A stretch of DNA of 64,000 nt, from contig NZ_JARXHX010000013.1 in NCBI RefSeq assembly GCF_031127835.1, positions 84,793 through 148,792 of the forward strand, written 5' to 3'. Shown piece after piece: positions 26,798-34,414 of this stretch. The notes under the pieces were generated by a model that was not told the origin of the DNA, did no database searches, and saw only the letters and a list, made by a program, of their open reading frames with translations. This stretch comes from Pelagicoccus sp. SDUM812002 (lineage in GTDB: Bacteria; Verrucomicrobiota; Verrucomicrobiia; Opitutales; Opitutaceae). The position numbers and the translations under genes are program-made. Positions within the stretch are counted from its first letter, which is position 1. Every line of letters begins with the position of its first letter.

Positions 26798-27535
26798 ATG
26801 TCCCGCAGTTGCCTCGTAGTCCTCACTGACAACCTTTACATTCCCGGAACTCTGCGACTCTTGGAATCATGGCAGCAGCACAATCCCGTACTTCCCATCG
26901 TCGCGCTGAGCCGGGATGCTAGGGTCCTAGAGGACTCTTATCTCGCTAGGCTCGCCTCCCAACGCCACCGGATCGAAACGAATTCATACGCAGACATTTC
27001 ACCCTACAAAAAGAGCCGTTCCAAACGCCACGCGGAAACCTTCTACAAATTCGAAGCATTCGCTGACTTCGGTTTCGAACGAAATATCTACCTCGACAGC
27101 GACATCCTTTGTCTCCGCCCTGCGCCCCTTCTCATAGGCAGCAGTCCGCACGCCCTGCTCGCAGCCCTCGACACTGGCTTCAAGAGTACCCGCGGCTACA
27201 AGGGGCATCCAAACGAGATCAACAGTGGCGTGCTCTCCATCCACAAGTCCATTCAAGGTCCACAAACAATCGAGCAGCTCAAAATCATCGCTCGGGACAA
27301 TCCTGGACGAAGTGGCTACAATTCCGGAGACCAAGGCATCCTCAACAAATGGATACATCGACACAAGATCGATCTAGGAGTGCTTCCACCCGAGTACAAT
27401 TTGATCAAAAAAGACTATGCGGACACCAGCGGACTCACCGACTGCCGCTTGCTCCACTACTGTGACCGAAAACCCTGGTTTCCCCAAACAGGTGAACGAA
27501 GTAAAATCGAAGATCTCTGGAACACCTCCCGCTGA
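26798..27535 (+). CDS. GT8-like nucleotide-sugar glycosyltransferase
   Basis: A 245-residue GT-A fold enzyme. The metal-binding DxD is in NIYLDSDILCLRP, an upstream basic/aromatic patch (KKSRSKRHAETFYKFEAF) fits the donor site, and NSGVLSIHKS plus NSGDQGILNKWI match family 8 acceptor-side motifs. It is probably cytosolic. It begins 4 bases after the ATPase stop, so is co-transcribed. Donor sugar and acceptor are unknown. Confidence 0.82.
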   Translation: MSRSCLVVLTDNLYIPGTLRLLESWQQHNPVLPIVALSRDARVLEDSYLARLASQRHRIETNSYADISPYKKSRSKRHAETFYKFEAFADFGFERNIYLDSDILCLRPAPLLIGSSPHALLAALDTGFKSTRGYKGHPNEINSGVLSIHKSIQGPQTIEQLKIIARDNPGRSGYNSGDQGILNKWIHRHKIDLGVLPPEYNLIKKDYADTSGLTDCRLLHYCDRKPWFPQTGERSKIEDLWNTSR

Positions 27536-27640
27536 TCTCCTAATGAAGGACCACTCTGCGAATTCTGAGCTCGGCACCGCTTTGCCCTTGAGACCCTCTC
27601 TCGCCGAAGTATGCTCCGGACCAACCCTCAACCCAACAAC

Positions 27641-28735
27641 ATGTCAGCGAGCGAAGACCCAAAGGATTTCTTAGAGCAACCCGCTCGAAAAACAGCGAGG
27701 CAGCGGATCACTCAAACAATCCGCAAACCGTCGATTCCGATTAGCGACTCCCTACGGTTCTACCTCACGAGCTTCAATCGAGAGCACTCCCTCCCTATTC
27801 GCTACAACCAATTAGAGCGATTCCAGATGGGCGCCCCGCTCTACGACTCAAAAGGGGAAGACACCCTTTGGGAAACCCTCATCTACGAGCCATTCATCAT
27901 GAAGAAGCTCAACGAGGGGCTAAAACGCGTGTACGCTATCCTCAAGGCAGGTGGAGACGAGTCTGTCATGGAGCACCTCTACGTCGATCGCATCGACTAC
28001 TGCGTATTCGGTAACTCCAAGCCATTTCGCGTCCGCATCGTCAATTCGCGCAACGACAACCAAGACTATTTTTACGTCAAAAAGGCGGATGCCTCGCGTA
28101 TATATGGCCTCGAGCTCGAGCACTTGCTCTCCCCTAACCGCATGTTTTTCCTAACCGATGGCGACACCTTGGTCGAGGAACACGTGGTCGGTCTGCCAGG
28201 CGATATATTTATCGACGATTGGATGGAAAGCCCTCGCCTCAAAGCAATCCGTATCGCGAAGGAGCTCATCAAGTTCAACGAGCGCTGCTTTGTGCGGCTT
28301 CTCGGAGATATGCGCCCGTACAATTTCATTGTCGATATCACGCCAGATTTCGAGGAAACGCAGATTCGCATCCGCTGTATGGACTTCGACCAGCAGTCCT
28401 ACGATGGACGAAAAAACTTCTATCTTCCCCAATTCTTCAAGGAGAACTATCCGCTCGTTTCTTTCTGTACCAGCCATATCGATACAAAGACCGCTCGTCA
28501 GTACCAACGAGAGGAACATGCGCTCATCTCCCGCCGCATCGATGCGATAGGGCTTCGCCTCCGTGCCCTTCTGGACAGTATGTCGCAGGACAGGCTCGCC
28601 CCTATCGAGAATGTGCACCAATTGCGCGAAGAACTCTCCGACCACTACAAGAGCCAATCTTTCCTCACTTGCGAATCCATGGGGGCTCTGGTTCGCCAAA
28701 GCCTCGACCTGATGCGCGAGAGAGCGAAACGGTAA
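27641..28735 (+). CDS. Putative kinase-fold protein of unknown family
   Basis: I do not recognise a named family. The order of motifs matches the protein-kinase/APH fold: VKKADASRIYGLELE (possible beta-3 Lys and helix-C Glu), LVEEHVVGLPGD (hinge-like), LLGDMRPYNFIVDI (resembling the HxDxxPxN catalytic loop with Asp and Asn) and RCMDFDQQ (resembling the DFG-type metal Asp). It has 364 residues from the ATG at 27641; another ATG at 27611 is possible. It follows the GT8 gene and precedes the amidohydrolase by 7 bases. It could phosphorylate a sugar or lipid made in this cluster (inference). Confidence 0.6.
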   Translation: MSASEDPKDFLEQPARKTARQRITQTIRKPSIPISDSLRFYLTSFNREHSLPIRYNQLERFQMGAPLYDSKGEDTLWETLIYEPFIMKKLNEGLKRVYAILKAGGDESVMEHLYVDRIDYCVFGNSKPFRVRIVNSRNDNQDYFYVKKADASRIYGLELEHLLSPNRMFFLTDGDTLVEEHVVGLPGDIFIDDWMESPRLKAIRIAKELIKFNERCFVRLLGDMRPYNFIVDITPDFEETQIRIRCMDFDQQSYDGRKNFYLPQFFKENYPLVSFCTSHIDTKTARQYQREEHALISRRIDAIGLRLRALLDSMSQDRLAPIENVHQLREELSDHYKSQSFLTCESMGALVRQSLDLMRERAKR

Positions 28736-28742
28736 ATCCGAT

Positions 28743-29615
28743 ATGGCCATCGATAGCCACATCCACCTCTATCCAGCAGACGTCTACCACAGCCCCGTTG
28801 CTTGGGCTGGACCTCGGGATGAAACCTATTGGCTTTCCTGCGTAAACCCGAGTAAAGGCAAATCCCTCCAAGCGTGGAAAACCATCAGTGAGCTGCTGCA
28901 CGACATGGATGCAGGAGGTATTGAAAAGGTCGCCCTTTTAGCATGGTATTGGGAATTCCACGACAGTTGCATTGAGAACTTCAGCTGGCAGCTCGAGTGG
29001 CTGAAAATGCATCCGGATCGCCTTATTTGCTTCGCTCCTTTCAACGCGAAAGGGGGCCAACCCGCCCTCGATCTGCTGGAATCCGCATTTGATGCTGGGT
29101 TCAAAGGCATAGGCGAACTGAACCCGCCCGCGCAAGGCTACGGATACGACGATCCTGTCCTCGACCAAGCGCTGCAACTTGCCGCCCAGAACAACGCCGC
29201 GGTTAATTTCCATGTAACCGACCCGACCACCCGCGACTACCCCGGGAAAATCGATACCCCTTTCGACTCCCTATTGGATCTCGCTAGCAGCCACCTAAAC
29301 ACTCAATTCGTATTCGCCCACCTTGGCGGATGCGAACCGCTGAGAAGCGAAGAGAGGATCCCCAACAATGTCGCTTTCGACACCGCAGTCAGCCCTCTCC
29401 TATACAAAACACCGGTGTATCGAGAATTTTGCGACAAAGTCGGGATAGAAAATGTCCTATTTGGCACCGACTACCCGCTACGTATTTTCCCGCGAGATAT
29501 AAACCCACCAAATTTTTTAGGTCCATTGGTTGAATTGAGGGACAGCGGATTGAGCGCTTTCGAGATCGAGGCTATTACAAACAGTAACCCTAAACGCATT
29601 TTCAATTTATTATGA
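28743..29615 (+). CDS. Amidohydrolase-family TIM-barrel protein
   Basis: A 290-residue amidohydrolase-2 type metal-dependent hydrolase or decarboxylase. It has the N-terminal HIH metal motif (IDSHIHLYP), NFHVTD and FAHLGG histidines, and the late Asp in LFGTDYPLR. It is probably cytosolic. It overlaps the next gene by ATGA. The substrate cannot be predicted; relatives act on lactones, phenolic acids or cyclic amides. Confidence 0.85.
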   Translation: MAIDSHIHLYPADVYHSPVAWAGPRDETYWLSCVNPSKGKSLQAWKTISELLHDMDAGGIEKVALLAWYWEFHDSCIENFSWQLEWLKMHPDRLICFAPFNAKGGQPALDLLESAFDAGFKGIGELNPPAQGYGYDDPVLDQALQLAAQNNAAVNFHVTDPTTRDYPGKIDTPFDSLLDLASSHLNTQFVFAHLGGCEPLRSEERIPNNVAFDTAVSPLLYKTPVYREFCDKVGIENVLFGTDYPLRIFPRDINPPNFLGPLVELRDSGLSAFEIEAITNSNPKRIFNLL

Positions 29616-30139
29616 CGCTTGAAGAGCAATTCGAAACCTTCCTCGCAAAAGACCCACAAGTCCCAGCCAGCGCATACGTAGCCAACGAGGCCACCGTCAT
29701 CGGCGACGTGCGCCTCGGCGAGAATGCAAGCGTCTGGCCTGCTTGTGTCCTTCGAGGCGACATCAACTACATCCAAGTGGGAGATCGCTCAAACGTGCAA
29801 GACGGTACCATCGTCCACCTCGCTGATGAGTTTCCGGTGGAGATCGGAAACGACGTGACCATCGGACATGGGGCTATCATCCACGCTTGTAAGATCGAGA
29901 ACGAGTGCCTGATCGGCATGGGAGCCACGGTGCTGGATGGCTCAGTCATCGGCCATAACTCCATCATCGGAGCTGGCTCGCTTGTCACGCCTCGAACCAT
30001 CATACCTCCGGGAAGCATGGTCATGGGAGCGCCGGCTAAGGTGAAACGCACCCTTTCCGAAGAAGAACAATCCAAGATAAAAGGCTGGGCTGCCAAATAC
30101 GTAAAGGTTTCTGCCGCGCATAAAGCTCGCTTCCAGTAG
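29612..30139 (+). CDS. Gamma carbonic anhydrase-family hexapeptide protein
   Basis: A 175-residue left-handed beta-helix protein of the YrdA/CaiE type. Zinc-site histidines lie in the HLADE, IGHGAIIHACK region, and Arg/Asp appear in CVLRGDINYIQVG and RSNVQDGT. The hexapeptide repeat continues through CLIGMGATVLDGSVIGHNSIIGAGSLV and ends in VMGAPAKVKR. Many members bind metal and CoA-related or carbonic substrates; true CO2 hydration activity is not certain. It is translationally coupled to the amidohydrolase. Confidence 0.88.
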   Translation: MTLEEQFETFLAKDPQVPASAYVANEATVIGDVRLGENASVWPACVLRGDINYIQVGDRSNVQDGTIVHLADEFPVEIGNDVTIGHGAIIHACKIENECLIGMGATVLDGSVIGHNSIIGAGSLVTPRTIIPPGSMVMGAPAKVKRTLSEEEQSKIKGWAAKYVKVSAAHKARFQ

Positions 30140-30157
30140 CGAACAAACGGATACACG

Positions 30158-31771
30158 TTACTCTATTGGCAGCTCAACGAAAAAGGTGCTTCCTTTTCCC
30201 TTTTCGCTATCTAGGGAAACGGAACCTCCTACTCCATCTATCAAACGCTTGACGATCGCGAGGCCTAGACCAGAACCACCGAATTCGCGAGTTGTGCTGT
30301 CATCCTCTTGCACAAAATCCTCGAAGACTGCCTTCTGGCGAGACTTTTCGACTCCAACTCCAGTATCCGTAACTTTGATACTCAAACGTCTCCCTTTTCG
30401 TTTATCACCTTGAATAGCGTTCAGCTCCAGGGAAATGGACCCCTTTTTGGTAAATTTCACCGCGTTGCTCAGCAAATTCCAAAGCACTTGTCGCAGTACC
30501 AAAGGGTCAATTACAATCGTATTGTTGTCCGGTAGGACGCCCGACCAATGCAGTTCTATGGATTTCCTTTCGGCTTCGACTTTTAGTAGCCGAATGATCG
30601 GTTCGCATATTTCATACAGATGCACCGGTTCGGGCCGCGCGACGAAGGCATCTTGCTCCAATCGACTCAGGTTCAAAATGTCAGAAAGCAATCCGCTCAG
30701 AGCTTCCGCCGAACTTATGATGGTCGACGTTAGCTCCCGTTGCTCCTCGTTAAGTTCTTCCATCTCCAAGAGTTGAGCCACTCCTGAAATGCCATTGAGC
30801 GGGGTACGAATCTCATGGCTCATAATTGCTAGGAACCTAGACTTCGCCCGGCTCACGCTCGCCTCGACCTCACGACTTTTGACCAGACGGAGGACATATA
30901 TGTTTAGCAGTATTGAGATCACCACGACGAGGCCGCTCGCAAACCAAACGAAAAGATCAATCCAATAGCCATTGGGAGCTTCAGTAGCCCAACCCTCTTT
31001 CGGACGAACGCCCATCTGCCAGTCACCCGAAAAAAGTCGGATCGGCTCCTTGAGCGATCGTGCTTCAAATATCTCCGGATCTCCAAAAAAGACTTCGCCC
31101 TCCGCCCCTCTCCCATCCTTTCCGCGCAAAGCAATTTCGATAGTAAGCGAGTCGTCGAACAAACCCGCATCCTCGAGCAACTGATCGAGATAGATCGGAG
31201 TCGATACGATACCCCAAAATCCCGAGTCGTCGTAAACGGGGAAACGCCCGACAATAGCGATGCCGCCTTGCACGAGGGCCAAAGGACCAGCAATTACCGG
31301 CTTGCCCCCTTCCTTCACTTCCAAGGCTGCTTTTCGCTGAGCAGGGGTTTCCAGGTAGTCGAGCCCCAATGCCGCCTCGTTCCCCTCCATCGGATAGATA
31401 TACCGAATGACGAGATCAGGAGCGGCGGCAATATTGACGAGTCCCGGCTTCGCATCAAATATGGAGGCCGCAAACCTCTGGTAATCTTCCTGGGACAAAT
31501 CAGGATATAGGGATATGTAGGCTCCAAGACTGGTAACAAGATAGAACGAAGAGAGAGTTTCCGCTTCCAATCGGTAGCGAATCGAGTTCGCCTCCAAACG
31601 TACCGTCTCCTCTTGTGACTTAATCTGTTTAGTCAAATCCGCCTCCCGCATGGAACTGCGGAGGTAGTTCGCTCCGAAGATAACAACGACCGAAAAAATG
31701 CCCACCACCGTCCATTGAACAACACTTCTGACAGGAAAGGTGCGGCGAGGCTTACGGTGGTTGTAGTCCAT
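30158..31771 (-). CDS. CHASE-domain sensor histidine kinase
   Basis: A 537-residue inner-membrane sensor. TM1 is about 15-35. An extracytoplasmic CHASE domain (about 75-230) includes the family-type PGLVNIAAAPDLVIRYIYPMEGN. TM2 is about 273-297, then HisKA (FLAIMSHEIRTPLNGISG, phospho-His in SHEIRTP) and HATPase_c (LLSNAVKFT, DTGVGV, GSGLGLAIVKRLID). There is no receiver domain and no regulator gene beside it, so it is an orphan kinase. CHASE domains bind small ligands outside the membrane; the ligand is unknown. It converges on the carbonic anhydrase gene. Confidence 0.93.
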   Translation of the reverse strand: MDYNHRKPRRTFPVRSVVQWTVVGIFSVVVIFGANYLRSSMREADLTKQIKSQEETVRLEANSIRYRLEAETLSSFYLVTSLGAYISLYPDLSQEDYQRFAASIFDAKPGLVNIAAAPDLVIRYIYPMEGNEAALGLDYLETPAQRKAALEVKEGGKPVIAGPLALVQGGIAIVGRFPVYDDSGFWGIVSTPIYLDQLLEDAGLFDDSLTIEIALRGKDGRGAEGEVFFGDPEIFEARSLKEPIRLFSGDWQMGVRPKEGWATEAPNGYWIDLFVWFASGLVVVISILLNIYVLRLVKSREVEASVSRAKSRFLAIMSHEIRTPLNGISGVAQLLEMEELNEEQRELTSTIISSAEALSGLLSDILNLSRLEQDAFVARPEPVHLYEICEPIIRLLKVEAERKSIELHWSGVLPDNNTIVIDPLVLRQVLWNLLSNAVKFTKKGSISLELNAIQGDKRKGRRLSIKVTDTGVGVEKSRQKAVFEDFVQEDDSTTREFGGSGLGLAIVKRLIDGVGGSVSLDSEKGKGSTFFVELPIE

Positions 31772-31854
31772 AATAAAATTTAGGAATTTGCTTCCGGGTC
31801 GTCGTCAAGCCTGAGCCAGAAAGAGCTTCGGAGAGAATCCGGCAATCTTGAACG

Positions 31855-31892
31855 CAAAAAAGCGCCGACCTTCTCCCGAAGGTTCGGCGTTT
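31855..31892 (-). terminator. Intrinsic terminator of efp
   Basis: Stem CGCCGAACCTTC / GAAGGTCGGCG around GGGA on the minus strand, followed by T6. It lies about 30 bases after the efp stop. Confidence 0.88.
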
Positions 31893-31920
31893 CATAAAAA
31901 AGACAAGTGAGGGCCGATGT

Positions 31921-32481
31921 TTAAGCGCGTCCTTGGTAGCTCTTGTCCTCAGGACGGATCTTAATGATTTCCCCTTCCTTAATGAAAATCGGCGTTTTCA
32001 CTTCGATACCCGTTTCCATGACCACCGTCTTCTGAACGTTTCCAGAGGTATCGCCGCGAACCGCCTCTGGAGCCTCGATCACCTTCATCTCAACGGACGA
32101 TGGAAGCTCCACGCCCATTGCATTTCCATCTACGAAGAAAATCTGGTAGCTCTTACCTTCGATTAGAAAGTCCTTCGCGTCGCCAACCACCTCCTGAGTG
32201 ATTTCGATGGTCTCGTAAGTTTCGAGATCCATGAACGCGTACATGTCACCGTTCGGGTAGGAGTATTCGAGGTCCTTAATTTCCTTGTGTAAGACCTCGT
32301 AAGAGTCGCCCACATTCGTGCGGTTGTGGATGACCTTGCCAGTCTTCAGGTTCTTGAGCTGCATCTGGCAGAGCGCAGACATGTTCGGCGGAGCAACGAT
32401 TTTACATTCGATCACCAAGCAGGGTTGCTTCTCGTATTCGATGACGTTGCCGCGGGAGATTTTATTTACCTTGGTAGCCAT
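31921..32481 (-). CDS. efp: Elongation factor P with atypical Asn-tipped loop
   Basis: Helps ribosomes form peptide bonds at polyproline stretches. It has 186 residues from the ATG at 32481 (family start; an upstream in-frame start adds 29 unrelated residues). It has the usual KOW-like domain I and two OB domains (TYETIEIT, VELPSSVEMKVIEAPEAVRGDTSG, TGIEVKTPIFIKEGEIIKI). The functional loop reads APPNMSALCQ, so the residue equivalent to the modified Lys34 of E. coli is Asn33, flanked by Pro and Met instead of Gly. Lysylation or rhamnosylation at that site is therefore not possible. Confidence 0.9.
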   Translation of the reverse strand: MATKVNKISRGNVIEYEKQPCLVIECKIVAPPNMSALCQMQLKNLKTGKVIHNRTNVGDSYEVLHKEIKDLEYSYPNGDMYAFMDLETYETIEITQEVVGDAKDFLIEGKSYQIFFVDGNAMGVELPSSVEMKVIEAPEAVRGDTSGNVQKTVVMETGIEVKTPIFIKEGEIIKIRPEDKSYQGRA

Positions 32482-32564
32482 AAGAGGGACAACGAGTACC
32501 AACGATGACGTTTTTGTCCAGTCTCCTTTGAGAGGGTCGATCTGACTCAAAGAGAATGCAGCTC

Positions 32565-32851
32565 TCACCTCATCGGACGTCTCTCTCGCAAAAACATCAC
32601 CACCGCAAAAAACACAAACCCTACGGCTTCGTAATACTGGAAATACTCACGCTTCTCGAAGAACGGCTCCGAAGCCACCGCCAGCGCTACACCCAGAAAA
32701 CCGCCTATCGTTACGACTTCAAAAGCGCCAGGCTGAACCTGACGGCAGAGGCTTGCTTGTCCACTAGGCGCTTCAGTCCTACTCGATCGAAGGCGAAAAG
32801 CGAACGCTTCTCTTGTGCATCCCAAATCACCTGCATTTCTTCAAAGTTCAT
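32565..32851 (-). pseudogene. Frameshifted small membrane protein, sigma-factor partner remnant
   Basis: On the minus strand an ATG at 32851, overlapping the end of the sigma remnant by 11 bases, opens MNFEEMQVIWDAQEKRSLFAFDRVGLKRLVDK. This resembles the small protein often coupled to this type of ECF sigma factor. That frame stops at 32711. Sequence continuing the family pattern (FEVVTIGGFLGVALAVA, two membrane helices, YFQYYEAVGF) is in the next frame to 32565. Restoring one T in the T4 run at 32721-32724 joins both halves into one protein of about 95 residues. It is either a true frameshift or a homopolymer sequencing error. Confidence 0.65.
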
Positions 32852-33152
32852 TCGATTCTTCCTCTCCTAATATTTCCGTAAGTCTTTTCCGAATACGCGT
32901 CAGCTTCACACCGACATTGCTCTCTGCATACCCCAATACTTCCGAGATTTCTCGATAGGAAAACCCGTCGAGCATCAGCAACGTCAACGAACGGTCCACC
33001 TCGTTTAGCTCAGCAATCCGCTCGTAAAGCCAATTGAGCCTCGGGTCTTCAATGCTGTGGTCCACGAAAAGCGAGCCGGCTTCGCCTGCGCACTCCACGA
33101 TAACGTTAGCGTCGTGCCAGCGATAATTCCTTACAGCAAAAGGATCTTTATT
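32841..33152 (-). pseudogene. 5'-truncated ECF sigma factor
   Basis: The open frame has 103 residues and no ATG; it could start at a GTG (33098). Only sigma region 4 is complete: NWLYERIAELNEVDRSLTLLMLDGFSYREISEVLGYAESNVGVKLTRIRKRL, close to the type found in Bacteroidetes and Opitutia. Upstream, KDPFAVRNYRWHDANVIVEC looks like a damaged remnant of the region 2/linker. The frame is closed by a TAG 18 bases from the rlmI stop, so region 2 (core and -10 binding) is missing. A functional sigma factor is unlikely. Confidence 0.72.
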
Positions 33153-33173
33153 CTACTCATCGCTTCGAGAAAC

Positions 33174-34400
33174 CTACCAAACGATCGACCAGATCGCCTT
33201 CAAGTAACGGCTTTCCGGGCAATTCGACATCACCGGGTGGTCACTGCCAGCTCCCGTGCGATCTAGGATTTGCAGACGCCGTCCCGCGCGATGAGCCGAG
33301 CGAATTGCCATGCTCTCGAATTCCTCGGCTGAGAGTTGCCCCGAGCAAGAATAAGTAGCCATGACCCCTCCCGGTCTCACGAGCGTGCAAGCGAGTTGGT
33401 TCAAGTCTTCGTATTTTTTCATGCCCTCCGGTTGTTGTTCCTTGCTGAAGATCAGTTTCGGTGGGTCGAGGTTGACCAAATCCCATTGGCGGCCATTGCG
33501 CTGCATCTGACGCATGAACGAAAACGCGTCGCAATGCGTCCAGTTGATGCGGGCCTGACCGTTAAGGTTCGCGTTACGCTTACCTTGAGCAATCGCCTTT
33601 TCATCGAGATCGACTGCAGTCACGTCCGCAGCCTCTCCCAGAACGCTGGCGTTTAGAGCGAAGCCACCTGTGTAACAGCAAACGTCGAGAACCTCCTTGC
33701 CTTTGGCAAACTCGCCGAATCGCTTTCGATTGTCTCGTTGATCGCAGAAAAATCCAGTCTTATGCCCGTCGCGAAAGTCCGCTTCATAGCGAATCCCATG
33801 CTCCTCGAACTTCGCGAAGCGGATGTCGTCAGAAAGGCTTTCATCGATACGAATTCCCTCCAAGTCAGCGATCTTTTGGTCTACCTCGACAATTGCTTCG
33901 GAGGCACCGAGTCTTTCCTTCAAGTACGGTATCCACTCACCAAGACGCTCGTAGACTCCGTACGAATGTACTTGAACACTCAATACAGTCCCCAGCTTGT
34001 CTACCACGAGCCCGCTCAGTCCATCGCCATCCGAGTGGATCACACGATATGCCTCAGAGCTCGCATCGAGAGACACAGCTTCCCGACGCAAAGAAATCGC
34101 CCGATCGATCAATTCCAAGAAACCTGATTCCTCGAAAACCACGTCGCCATGGCGATACATCCGCAGCGGCACCCGTGCCTTTCCGTTATAGAGGCCCGAA
34201 CCAAAAATCTCTCCCTTGCGGTCGTAGACAGTGACGATATCGCCCGCGGCTGCGTCGGCCGAAACCTTTCCCAACATCGACTTGTAGATCGTGGGATGAA
34301 ACGTGAACGTCTTAATTTCGACCCAAGGCGTTCGGCGACCTGCCGTTGATGCAACCGGCTTTTCGCCGCCCTTACGCTTCCAAACGTTTTCCATATTCAC
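33174..34400 (-). CDS. RlmI-like rRNA cytosine-C5 methyltransferase
   Basis: SAM-dependent methyltransferase of the YccW/RlmI family, 408 residues. An N-terminal PUA domain (about 25-90) and a central EEHGIRYEADFRDGHKTGFFCDQRDNR segment precede the Rossmann domain with VLDVCCYTGGFALNA (motif I), VDLDEKA, LDPPK (motif IV) and ATYSCSGQLS (Cys region, motif VI). It probably methylates one cytosine of 23S rRNA. Start M1 or M3 (ATG ATG-like pair) is uncertain by two residues. The sigma remnant follows immediately. Confidence 0.9.
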   Translation of the reverse strand: MNMENVWKRKGGEKPVASTAGRRTPWVEIKTFTFHPTIYKSMLGKVSADAAAGDIVTVYDRKGEIFGSGLYNGKARVPLRMYRHGDVVFEESGFLELIDRAISLRREAVSLDASSEAYRVIHSDGDGLSGLVVDKLGTVLSVQVHSYGVYERLGEWIPYLKERLGASEAIVEVDQKIADLEGIRIDESLSDDIRFAKFEEHGIRYEADFRDGHKTGFFCDQRDNRKRFGEFAKGKEVLDVCCYTGGFALNASVLGEAADVTAVDLDEKAIAQGKRNANLNGQARINWTHCDAFSFMRQMQRNGRQWDLVNLDPPKLIFSKEQQPEGMKKYEDLNQLACTLVRPGGVMATYSCSGQLSAEEFESMAIRSAHRAGRRLQILDRTGAGSDHPVMSNCPESRYLKAIWSIVW

Positions 34401-34414
34401 TTCCTTAAATGCTC

